From Thermoleophilaceae bacterium (GTDB taxonomy: Bacteria > Actinomycetota > Thermoleophilia > Solirubrobacterales > Thermoleophilaceae): a stretch of DNA of 6,121 nt. The notes under the pieces are model-generated. The model saw nothing but the letters and a program-made list of their open reading frames with translations, had not been told where the DNA came from and ran no database searches. Below, piece after piece: positions 1 through 5,411 of the stretch (its first letter is position 1; each line of letters begins with the position of its first letter). Position numbers and translations under genes: made by a program. The stretch is from NCBI GenBank assembly GCA_013811765.1, contig JACCUO010000036.1, positions 1 to 6,121 of the forward strand, read 5' to 3'.

Positions 1-1445
1 GGGCGGCGCTCGAGTTGGCCGAGCGCGCGCTCTACATGCGCCGCGCCGCCCAGGTGATCATCGACTCCCTCGAGGTCCTGACCACCCTTTTGACCCGCGA
101 GCAGGGCAAGCCGCGCACCGAGTCCTATGTGATGGAGCTGGTCCCGACGATCGACGCGCTCCACTGGATCGCCGACGCCGGCCCGGAGATCCTGGCAGAC
201 GAGCGCCCCTCCCTGCCGATCTGGCTGAAGCAGAAGCGCTCCAGGTTCTCCTATGAGCCGCTTGGCGTGGTGGCCGTGATCTCGCCCTGGAATTACCCCT
301 GGTCGATCCCGTTCTCCGAGGTGGCGATCGCCCTGATGTGCGGCAACGGCGTGGTGCTCAAGCCGGCCTCGCTGACGCCGCTGATCGGCCAGCGCATCCA
401 GGAGGTATTCGAGCGCGCGGGCCTCCCCGAGGGCCTCGTGCGCACCGTCCACGGCGGCGGGGCGGTCGGGCAGGCGCTCGTGGAGTCGAGCGCCGCCAAG
501 GTCTTCTTCACGGGCTCGGTGGAGGTAGGCCGACAGGTGGGGGTGGCGTGCGCGGAGCGGATGAAGGGGTCCGTGCTCGAGCTGGGCGGCAAGGATCCGA
601 TGCTCGTGCTCTCCGATGCCAATCTGCCGAACGCCGTCTCCGGGGCGCTCTGGGGCGGCTTTGCCAACGCCGGCCAGACCTGCTCGGGGATCGAACGCAT
701 CTACGTGATGCGCGACGTCGCCGAGCGTTTCACCGAGGAGCTCGTGCGGGGCGCCGCCGCGCTGCGCGTAGGGGACCCGCTCGATCCCACCACCGAGATC
801 GGCCCGATGGTCTCGCGCGAGCAGTTCGAGCTGGTTTCAGAGCTGGTGGACGACGCCGTCGCGGGCGGCGCCGAGCTGCGCTGTGGCGGCCCGCTCGACG
901 GTCGGGGCGCGGACTACTTCGCCCCCGCCGTCCTCACCGGCGTCACCCATGACATGCGGATCATGAACGAGGAGATCTTCGGACCCGTGCTGCCCGTGCT
1001 CGCGGTGGACTCCGAGGACGAGGCCATCGCCCTGGCCAACGACTCGGAGTTCGGCTTGGGCGCGTCGGTCTGGACGCTCGACCGCGCCCGTGGCGACCGC
1101 ATCGCGCACAGGCTGGAGGCGGGGATGGCGTGGGTGAACGACCACATGTACTCCCACGCGGCGTGCTCCTGCTCCTGGGGCGGAGTCAAGGACTCCGGCC
1201 TCGGGCGCTCGCACTCGAAGTTCGGCTTCTACGAGTGCGTGAACATCAAGCTCCTCTCGTGGGAGCCCTCCCGAACACGGAACTTCTTCTGGCATCCGTA
1301 CGACGAGTCGCTCGGCAAGGCGATGCATGCGGCGGCGCAGCTCCTCTACGGGCGCGACTCGGAGAGGATGGGCGCACTGAGGAGAGGCGCCCCCTCGCTC
1401 GCCAGGCTCGCCCGCAAGACCCTGGGAGGCGCCTTCAAAAGGTGA
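1..1445 (+). CDS. Aldehyde dehydrogenase (NAD(P)-dependent, ALDH superfamily), 5' end outside the window
   Basis: Oxidises an aldehyde to the acid with NAD(P)+ in the cytosol; the substrate cannot be told from sequence. Counting from the TTG at 15, the hallmarks are PWNYPW (91-96, oxyanion Asn93), the nucleotide-binding FTGSVEVGRQV (165-175), LELGGKDP (188-195, general base Glu189), GQTCSG (220-225, nucleophile Cys223, codon 681-683), EEIFGPV (319-325) and WGGVKDSGLGR (388-398). The frame is open leftward to base 3 (A-A-L-E precede the TTG), and the usual N-terminal 40 or so residues are missing, so the true start lies upstream; TTG 15 is not the start. A tail of about 65 residues follows the family core. 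It contains FFWHPYD (424-430) and a basic, Ala/Leu/Arg-rich end, and resembles tails in ALDHs grouped with diapolycopene-dialdehyde or long-chain aldehyde enzymes (recalled, unverified). The stop TGA overlaps the next gene's GTG. Family certain, substrate unknown. Confidence 0.95.
   Translation, partial: AALELAERALYMRRAAQVIIDSLEVLTTLLTREQGKPRTESYVMELVPTIDALHWIADAGPEILADERPSLPIWLKQKRSRFSYEPLGVVAVISPWNYPWSIPFSEVAIALMCGNGVVLKPASLTPLIGQRIQEVFERAGLPEGLVRTVHGGGAVGQALVESSAAKVFFTGSVEVGRQVGVACAERMKGSVLELGGKDPMLVLSDANLPNAVSGALWGGFANAGQTCSGIERIYVMRDVAERFTEELVRGAAALRVGDPLDPTTEIGPMVSREQFELVSELVDDAVAGGAELRCGGPLDGRGADYFAPAVLTGVTHDMRIMNEEIFGPVLPVLAVDSEDEAIALANDSEFGLGASVWTLDRARGDRIAHRLEAGMAWVNDHMYSHAACSCSWGGVKDSGLGRSHSKFGFYECVNIKLLSWEPSRTRNFFWHPYDESLGKAMHAAAQLLYGRDSERMGALRRGAPSLARLARKTLGGAFKR
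1424..1429 (+). promoter_or_regulatory. Possible ribosome-binding site for the methyltransferase gene
   Basis: GGGAGG lies inside the last codons of the dehydrogenase, 12 bases before the GTG at 1442. That spacing is longer than ideal, so coupling through the overlapping stop and start may matter more than this site. It is still the only Shine-Dalgarno-like sequence near the chosen start. Confidence 0.4.
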
Positions 1446-2263
1446 GCGCTCCTCCCCCGCTCGCGGCCGAGGTCGCGGAGGCTCGCTGGTATCACGGCAT
1501 GGAGCTACCGGGCGGCATCGTGACCCCCGGTGACTACGACCTGCCCGACACCGCCCGGCGGATCCCCCTGCCGCGCTCGCTCGCCGGAATGCGCTGTCTC
1601 GACGTGGGCACGCGCGACGGGTTCTGGGCCTTCGAGATGGAGCGCCGGGGGGCCGCGGAGGTGCTGGCAATCGACGTCGAGGACCCGGGCTTGATCGACT
1701 TCCCCCTCCCCCGCCCGGCGATCGAGGATGCCGGCGTGGAGAACCTGGAGCGGCGCAACCTGGCCTTTTCCGTGGCCCACAGGGCCTTGGGGTCAAAGGT
1801 GCAACGGCGGCTGATCTCCGTCTACGACCTCGCGGCCGAGGAGATAGGCGACTTCGACTTCGCCTTCATCGGAACGATCCTGCTGCACCTGCGCAACCCC
1901 GTGGACGCCCTTGCGGCGGTGCGCGGAGTCCTTCGCCCCGCCGCCCGGATGATGAGCAACGACGCCATCTCGATCCCGCTCACGCTCCTGCGGCCAGGTG
2001 AGCCCGCGGCCGAGGTGGCGATGGAGCCTGATCGCCCCTTCTGGTACGTGCCCAACCTGGCCGGGCGCGGGCGGATGGTGGAGGCGGCGGGGTTTCAGGT
2101 TGAGTCCTCGGGAGGGCCCTACCTGATGCGCTATGGCGCCGGCTGGCAGCACCCGGCACCGCCCAGGAAGCCGAGGCGCCCGGGGATGATGGTGCAGCGC
2201 CTGGTGCTCCGGCGGGGGGCGCCGCACAGCTGGCTGATCGCGCGCCCGCGGGGGGGCACGTGA
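1442..2263 (+). CDS. Class I SAM-dependent methyltransferase, CmoB/DUF1698-like
   Basis: Predicted 273-residue cytosolic methyltransferase. From GTG 1442, WYHGMEL (16-22) and GGIVTPGDYD (24-33) form the N-terminal signature of the family that includes tRNA-modifying CmoB. The SAM-binding motif I is CLDVGTRDGFWAFEMERRGA (52-71), and AIDVED (76-81) carries the acidic residue expected to bind the SAM ribose. FIGTILLHLRNP (142-153) matches the CmoB-type segment after motif II. The frame is open further upstream (ATG at 1130), but that part lies wholly inside the dehydrogenase. ATG 1499 would remove the conserved WYHG. GTG 1442 forms a GTGA overlap with the dehydrogenase stop and is the best start. 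Motif I reads DVGTRDG instead of CmoB's DVGCGNG, which I recall as usual for uncharacterised actinobacterial relatives; a carboxy-SAM-dependent tRNA role should not be assumed. Overlap and shared strand suggest an operon with the dehydrogenase. Fold confident, substrate unknown. Confidence 0.85.
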   Translation: MSAPPPLAAEVAEARWYHGMELPGGIVTPGDYDLPDTARRIPLPRSLAGMRCLDVGTRDGFWAFEMERRGAAEVLAIDVEDPGLIDFPLPRPAIEDAGVENLERRNLAFSVAHRALGSKVQRRLISVYDLAAEEIGDFDFAFIGTILLHLRNPVDALAAVRGVLRPAARMMSNDAISIPLTLLRPGEPAAEVAMEPDRPFWYVPNLAGRGRMVEAAGFQVESSGGPYLMRYGAGWQHPAPPRKPRRPGMMVQRLVLRRGAPHSWLIARPRGGT

Positions 2264-2353
2264 CGAGGCTCGCCCTGTCCCCGAGCGCTCATGCGCGAAC
2301 CGGCGAAGGGGTTTGGCGGCCTCCCCGGGGGCGAAAGGGCGCTGCGGCAGGGC

Positions 2354-2359
2354 TAGAGT
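2354..2359 (+). promoter_or_regulatory. Weak -10-like element (TAGAGT) before the Uma2 gene
   Basis: TAGAGT fits the TAnnnT pattern and lies 11 bases before the ATG at 2371. A transcript from it would start within a few bases of that ATG and be almost leaderless, which would explain why no Shine-Dalgarno sequence is seen. No -35 hexamer is found at 16-18 bases upstream (the sequence there is GCGAAA), so this is only a hint. Confidence 0.25.
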
Positions 2360-2370
2360 TGGTGTGCCAG

Positions 2371-2934
2371 ATGACGACGACCTTCACACGGATGACAGCC
2401 GAGCAGTACTTCGCGGCCAGCACCGAGGGCGACCGGAGGCAGCTCGTCGACGGAGTGATGGTCGTGAATGAGCCCGGTGTCCGTCACGCGATGGCACAGA
2501 TGGTGCTCCTGACCACGCTCGGCATCTGGACCCGCGGCGGGGAGGGCCGCGGCGCTGCCCTGCCTCCCGTCGATGTCCAGATGACCGACCGGGACGTCTA
2601 CGGGCCCGATGTGGTGTGGTTCCGCGAGGGCCGTGTGCCACCGGATCGCGACGCCGCACCACCGCATATCCCGGACCTGGCGGCGGAGGTGCGCTCTCCG
2701 GGCACCTGGCGGCACGATGTCGGCCGGAAGAAGAGCGTCTACGAGAACCACGGCCTGCCCGAGCTCTGGCTGGTGGACACCGCGGCGAAGGTTGTGCTCG
2801 TCTACCGCCGCGCCGCACCGGGCTCGGTGGTGTTCGACGTGGAGCTCGAGCTAGGTCCCGGGGCACTCCTGACCTCACCTCTCCTCCCGGGATTCTCGCT
2901 CGATCTCATCGAGTTGTTCGGCCCGCCCGGCTGA
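2371..2934 (+). CDS. Uma2 family (DUF820) PD-(D/E)XK nuclease-like protein
   Basis: A 187-residue protein of the Uma2/DUF820 family, typical in length. These proteins share the restriction-endonuclease fold but mostly have no known role. From ATG 2371, MTAEQYFAA (8-16) and QLVDGVMVVNEPGVRHA (24-40) are the N-terminal signature. YGPDVVWF (77-84) carries the first acidic residue, Asp80. PDLAAEVRSPGTWRHD (101-116) carries Glu106, followed by GRKKSVYENHG (118-128) with Lys120/121 and then LPELWLVD (129-136). The nuclease-type residues therefore appear intact. The frame is open back to a GTG at 2260 that overlaps the methyltransferase stop, but those 37 extra residues (Arg/Gly/Ala-rich) match nothing in the family, so I reject that start; ATG 2392 is another candidate. 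It lies 107 bases after the methyltransferase and converges with the sigma gene. Family confident; DNA cleavage is inferred only from fold and residues. Confidence 0.85.
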   Translation: MTTTFTRMTAEQYFAASTEGDRRQLVDGVMVVNEPGVRHAMAQMVLLTTLGIWTRGGEGRGAALPPVDVQMTDRDVYGPDVVWFREGRVPPDRDAAPPHIPDLAAEVRSPGTWRHDVGRKKSVYENHGLPELWLVDTAAKVVLVYRRAAPGSVVFDVELELGPGALLTSPLLPGFSLDLIELFGPPG

Positions 2935-2980
2935 GTGTGGCTCATTCACGACCGCAGCCCCGCTCTCCCCTCCCTCGTCC
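2935..2980. other. Short convergent intergenic gap without a clear terminator
   Basis: These 46 bases separate the stops of the Uma2 gene (plus) and the sigma gene (minus). The right part is a C-rich run on the plus strand. I see no GC-rich hairpin followed by a T-run on either strand; only a poor imperfect stem can be drawn around GAGTG and CATTC at the left end. Confidence 0.6.
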
Positions 2981-4000
2981 CTAACCGTCTCGGGGTGGTC
3001 CTCCGGCTGCTGCGCCGAGGCGGTCAAGGGAGCGGCGTAGCAGCCGCGAGACGTGCATCTGGGAGAGGCCGACCTGTTCGGCGATCTCGGACTGGGTGAG
3101 GTCGTCGATGAAGCGCAGCTTGAGAATCGTGCGCTCACGCACCGGGAGCGCACGAAACGCGGGTGAGAGCGCCTGACCGAGGTCCACGAACGCATAGCGG
3201 GGATCCTCCTCGCCGAGGCTGTCGCCCAGTGTGCGGTCGGTGTCCCCGTCCCCGGGGTGGGGTGCGTCGAGGGTCACCGGTGAGTAGGCGGTGGAGGCCT
3301 CGAGCGCCTCGACGACCTCCTCGATCGAGAGCCCGGTGTACTCCGCGATGTCCTTCGGCCTCGGTGAGCGCCCGAGCCGGCCCGATAGCTCGTCCATCGC
3401 CTCGTTTACCTCGAGGAAGCGCTCCTGCACCGAGCGCGGCACGTGCATGCCCCACCCCTTGTCGCGGAAGTGGCGCTTTAGCTCACCCATGATGTTCGGC
3501 ACCGCGTAACGGACGAAAGGCCCGCGGTCGGGGTCATAGCGCTCGATCGCCTTGATCAACCCCATGCTCGCCACCTGCTCGAGATCGTCCTGAGACTCCG
3601 CGGTATGGCGGTAGCGCCCCGCAAGCCGCCTTGTCATCGGCAAAAACCGGCGCACGAGCTCATCACGCGCCCGGCTATCCCCAGCCCGATATCTAAGAAG
3701 CAACTGCTGCTCGGACTCCGCGGCGCTCCGGGAGGCGAGCGCCTGAGCGGCCCCGTTCGCCGCATCGCGCTCGGGGCCCGCTTTCACGGCTGGGGCGGAG
3801 ACGAGGGCCGGCTCCGGATGCTCGCTCACGGCGTCGCCTGGACGGGAGGCGCGGGACAGCGATCCCCGACCGGCCCGAGCGCGCGTCGAGAGGAGTGCAG
3901 CCGACAGGTGGGGCAGTGCAACCGGGGCATCAGATCTTTTAAGGGTGGGCTCTGGCGTTCGCGCCCAACGCAAGGACAGGGCGCGCATCCCAGAGGACAT
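2981..4000 (-). CDS. RNA polymerase sigma-70 factor, SigB/SigF/SigG-type (group 3)
   Basis: Directs core RNA polymerase to an alternative promoter set; this group commonly serves stress or developmental responses. Counting from ATG 4000, sigma region 2 spans about 96-190, with LEQVASMGLIKAIERYDP (140-157) for core binding and -10 recognition and IMGELKRHFRDKGWGMHVPR (170-189) as the SigB/SigF signature. Region 3 covers about 191-240 (LSGRLGRSPRPKDIAE 205-220). Region 4 is at about 274-328, with the -35-reading helix-turn-helix in LTQSEIAEQVGLSQMHVSRL (301-320). The start is uncertain. About 95 residues precede region 2, longer than usual, and residues 1-57 have more A/T-ending codons and include AGA and AAA. 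GTG 3829 (residue 58) or GTG 3787 (residue 72) could be the real start, though neither has a Shine-Dalgarno. ATG 4000 has a modest GAGG five bases upstream and suits the promoter found at 4052-4080. No anti-sigma or anti-anti-sigma gene is adjacent. Confidence 0.92.
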   Translation of the reverse strand: MSSGMRALSLRWARTPEPTLKRSDAPVALPHLSAALLSTRARAGRGSLSRASRPGDAVSEHPEPALVSAPAVKAGPERDAANGAAQALASRSAAESEQQLLLRYRAGDSRARDELVRRFLPMTRRLAGRYRHTAESQDDLEQVASMGLIKAIERYDPDRGPFVRYAVPNIMGELKRHFRDKGWGMHVPRSVQERFLEVNEAMDELSGRLGRSPRPKDIAEYTGLSIEEVVEALEASTAYSPVTLDAPHPGDGDTDRTLGDSLGEEDPRYAFVDLGQALSPAFRALPVRERTILKLRFIDDLTQSEIAEQVGLSQMHVSRLLRRSLDRLGAAAGGPPRDG

Positions 4001-4035
4001 GCCAGCCTCACTCGCACCCCAAAAGTGCCGAGCGT

Positions 4036-4052
4036 TGCCGTATTGAGCGGCA
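4036..4052. repeat. Small inverted repeat at the predicted sigma-gene transcription start
   Basis: TGCCG (4036-4040) and CGGCA (4048-4052) form a perfect five-base dyad around a seven-base centre. It covers the transcription start expected from the promoter boxes and touches the last base of the -10 element. It could be an operator half-pair or a small 5' hairpin; five base pairs are common by chance in GC-rich DNA. Confidence 0.3.
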
Positions 4053-4080
4053 GGTTAGCCACGAAGCAGAACTCCGTCAA
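4045..4080 (-). promoter_or_regulatory. Predicted housekeeping-type promoter of the sigma-factor gene
   Basis: Read on the minus strand, TTGACG (bases 4080-4075) serves as a -35 box and TAACCT (4057-4052) as a -10 box, with exactly 17 bases between them. Transcription would begin near 4045, giving a 45-base leader to ATG 4000. It lies fully inside the 108-base gap after the MetE-like gene, so the sigma gene need not rely on read-through. The boxes match the sigma-70 consensus well (TTGAC of TTGACA; TA...T of TATAAT). They do not resemble the GTTT/GGGTA boxes of SigB/SigF autoregulation, so self-activation is not suggested here. Confidence 0.6.
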
Positions 4081-4090
4081 CCCAGAGTTC
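4069..4090. repeat. Perfect inverted repeat over the -35 box of the sigma promoter, candidate operator
   Basis: GAACTC (4069-4074) and GAGTTC (4085-4090) are exact reverse complements separated by ten bases, and the -35 hexamer lies inside the spacer at 4075-4080. A 22-base dyad with half-sites about 16 bases apart fits binding by a dimeric helix-turn-helix repressor, which would block polymerase at this position. As an RNA hairpin it is weak (six pairs, ten-base loop, no T-run), so a terminator of the MetE-like gene is less likely. Confidence 0.45.
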
Positions 4091-4108
4091 GTATCGGGTC
4101 CAGTGTGG

Positions 4109-5251
4109 TTACACCCCGAGCTCCTCCGAGGCCAGCCTCGCGCCCTCGAGTCGCGCCGAGATCTTCTGCATCGCCACGTCGCGCGCGAAGTCCGGCGAGC
4201 CGTGCTTTGGCTTTTCGTCCCGGCTGAACGGCGAGAACCCGCAGTCGTCGGTGGCGCCGAGGCGCTCCACTGGGATGTACTTGGCCGCCGTGACCAGGTC
4301 GTTCTTGACCTGCTCCGCTGTCTCCACCTCGGGCGTGAGCGGGTTGATCACACCCATGAAGCAGACCTGCGGAACCCCGTTGGCATCCTCGCGGCTGTTC
4401 TCACCGCAGAGCTTGTAGACCTTTTCCTTGTCCTCCTCGCTGGAGCACTGGATCAGGAAGTAGCCGGCGTTGATGTTGAACATCTTCGTCAGCAGCTTCT
4501 CGTAGGGCACCTCCTTGGAGTGGACGGAGTCGCAGTCCCCCCCGGGGCAGGTGTGGATGCCGATGTTCTTGCGCTCCTCTGCTGAGAAGCGGTCGATCAC
4601 GCGGTTGTTCAGCTCGATGAAGTCATCGAGCATGTCCTTGCCGGTCCAGGGATTGCGCGAGTCGTTCTTGTTGGCCAGTCGGCCCTCGGTGAAGTCGATC
4701 GAGACGCGCACCGCCCCGGCGGCGAAGCACTGACGGATGTCTTTCTCGCACTCGTCACACAGGTCGCTGAGAAACTGCTCACGCGAGTAGTCAGGGATCT
4801 CACCCTCGAGCGGGTGGAGCAGCATCAGCATCGACGGGGCGATCACCGCCTGCTTGACCGGGTGGCTTGCGATCTGCTTGTTCTTCTCCACGAATTCGGA
4901 GGCGAACGTCTTGTACCTGAAGGGACCGCCGGTGAGCCGGGGGAGCTGGCGGTGGTGGCCGTCGTCGAAGATCGCGAAGTACTGGCCGTCGCCTGCGAGG
5001 TTGTCGGCCAGGCCAGTGCCCGCGAGCGTGTCGGTGATCGGGTAGGTGGCGAAGCTGGACTCCCGCTGCTCACCGTCGGTGACTGTGGGCTCGCCCGTCT
5101 CCTCGAGCCGCCTGATCGAATCCTCGGCGGCCTTGTCCTGTTCTGCCTGGAGCTGCCCGAAGTCGATCTTCCCCTGGTCGTAGTCCTCGTAGGCCTCCTG
5201 GAGCTTCATGGGCCTGGGCAGGGATCCGACTAGTTCGGTGGGGATCGACAT
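4109..5251 (-). CDS. MetE-core (cobalamin-independent methionine synthase II-like) zinc methyltransferase family protein
   Basis: A 380-residue single-barrel relative of the C-terminal catalytic half of MetE; full MetE is about 750 residues, so the folate-binding N-terminal half is absent as in other short homologues. VGSLPRP (8-14) is the characteristic start of the barrel. VSIDFTEGRL (183-192) takes the place of MetE's IDEPALREG. IHTCPGGD (232-239) supplies zinc ligands His233 and Cys235, and TDDCGFSPF (334-342) supplies Cys337. The position of MetE's third ligand Glu (E. coli Glu665) appears to be Gln268 in FLIQCSSE (265-272), with Cys269 beside it. The family transfers methyl groups to thiols or, in relatives such as epoxyalkane:coenzyme M transferase, activates thiols on zinc; donor and acceptor here are unknown. 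No met genes are adjacent. ATG 5249-5251 is supported by GAGGAG eight bases upstream. Family confident, methionine synthesis only possible. Confidence 0.88.
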   Translation of the reverse strand: MSIPTELVGSLPRPMKLQEAYEDYDQGKIDFGQLQAEQDKAAEDSIRRLEETGEPTVTDGEQRESSFATYPITDTLAGTGLADNLAGDGQYFAIFDDGHHRQLPRLTGGPFRYKTFASEFVEKNKQIASHPVKQAVIAPSMLMLLHPLEGEIPDYSREQFLSDLCDECEKDIRQCFAAGAVRVSIDFTEGRLANKNDSRNPWTGKDMLDDFIELNNRVIDRFSAEERKNIGIHTCPGGDCDSVHSKEVPYEKLLTKMFNINAGYFLIQCSSEEDKEKVYKLCGENSREDANGVPQVCFMGVINPLTPEVETAEQVKNDLVTAAKYIPVERLGATDDCGFSPFSRDEKPKHGSPDFARDVAMQKISARLEGARLASEELGV

Positions 5252-5256
5252 GTGAC

Positions 5257-5265
5257 TCTCTCCTC
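5257..5265 (-). promoter_or_regulatory. Ribosome-binding site of the MetE-like gene
   Basis: On the minus strand the sequence reads GAGGAGAGA, with its GGAG core eight bases before the ATG at 5251-5249. It is the strongest Shine-Dalgarno sequence in the window and fixes this start. Confidence 0.8.
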
Positions 5266-5267
5266 GG

Positions 5268-5280
5268 CTTGAAAAACAAG
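5268..5280. repeat. AT-rich mini dyad next to the ribosome-binding site
   Basis: CTTG (5268-5271) and CAAG (5277-5280) flank five A residues, read as CTTG-TTTTT-CAAG in the mRNA sense of the MetE-like gene. The T-run is the most AT-rich spot of the intergenic region. It lies seven bases downstream of the stem at 5286-5307 and two bases upstream of the Shine-Dalgarno sequence. The stem alone is too weak to matter; the T-run may serve as the tail of an imperfect terminator. Confidence 0.3.
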
Positions 5281-5285
5281 ATGAG

Positions 5286-5307
5286 CGGTGTCAGGCCCCG
5301 GACACCG
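5286..5307 (-). terminator. Seven-base-pair hairpin, possible terminator or attenuator between the oxygenase and MetE-like genes
   Basis: CGGTGTC (5286-5292) and GACACCG (5301-5307) are exact reverse complements around an eight-base GC-rich loop. In minus-strand transcription the stem is followed by CTCATCTTG and then five T residues. The gap of several bases before the T-run makes this an imperfect intrinsic terminator. It could end the oxygenase transcript or attenuate the MetE-like one. Its CACCG arm also pairs in the neighbouring hairpin at 5303-5327. Confidence 0.4.
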
Positions 5308-5327
5308 AAGCGCGTCTTCGCGCGGTG
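5303..5327 (-). repeat. Bulged hairpin that overlaps and competes with the 5286-5307 stem
   Basis: CACC (5303-5306) pairs with GGTG (5324-5327), and GCGCG (5310-5314) pairs with CGCGC (5319-5323) around the four-base loop TCTT; three bases (GAA, 5307-5309) bulge out. It shares 5303-5307 with the stem at 5286-5307, so one RNA cannot form both fully. On the minus strand this hairpin is transcribed first, the order expected of an anti-terminator. Confidence 0.4.
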
Positions 5328-5411
5328 AGATGGGACGCTCGCTCCAGACCGCGGACGCTAGAGGAGCCGTTCGAAAGATGCGGTGCGGGCGGGCACGGCA
5401 GGTGCCACAAC

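Larger units (their letters stand above)
5252..5411. other. Intergenic region between the oxygenase and MetE-like genes
   Basis: The 160 bases hold the competing hairpins, the T-run and the ribosome-binding site described separately. No convincing -35/-10 pair was found on the minus strand: TAGCGT (5360-5355) fits a -10 pattern but has no -35 at the right distance. No SAM or cobalamin riboswitch core was recognised by eye, and no small open frame stands out. Confidence 0.5.

Noticed and set aside
338..952. Second plus-strand open frame (204 codons) inside the dehydrogenase
   Set aside because: It is an Arg/Gly/Ala-rich out-of-frame reading of a gene whose catalytic motifs are all in the other frame.
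837..1796. Long minus-strand open frame (319 codons) opposite the dehydrogenase and methyltransferase
   Set aside because: Its translation is Arg/Pro/Gly-rich low complexity with no recognisable domain, and it lies opposite two well-supported genes. Long antisense frames are expected at this GC content.
2283..2345. Palindrome GAGCGCTC and GC-rich runs after the methyltransferase, as a terminator
   Set aside because: The palindrome leaves no loop, CCCC/GGGG are directly adjacent, and no T-run follows. Such short dyads are common at this GC content.
4103..4114. GTGT-N4-ACAC dyad over the stop codon of the MetE-like gene as a terminator
   Set aside because: It has only four pairs, and no T-run follows in the minus direction.
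3605..4585. Plus-strand open frame (326 codons) opposite the sigma and MetE-like genes
   Set aside because: It crosses the sigma gene's promoter and intergenic region, shows no domain, and is a shadow of two real minus-strand genes.
4814..5233. Plus-strand open frame (139 codons), Leu/Val/Glu-rich and protein-like at first sight
   Set aside because: The composition is the mirror of the MetE-like coding strand, and there is no family match or start signal.
5355..5383. TAGCGT on the minus strand as the -10 of a MetE-like promoter
   Set aside because: No -35-like hexamer lies 16-18 bases upstream (the minus strand reads CCGCAT there).
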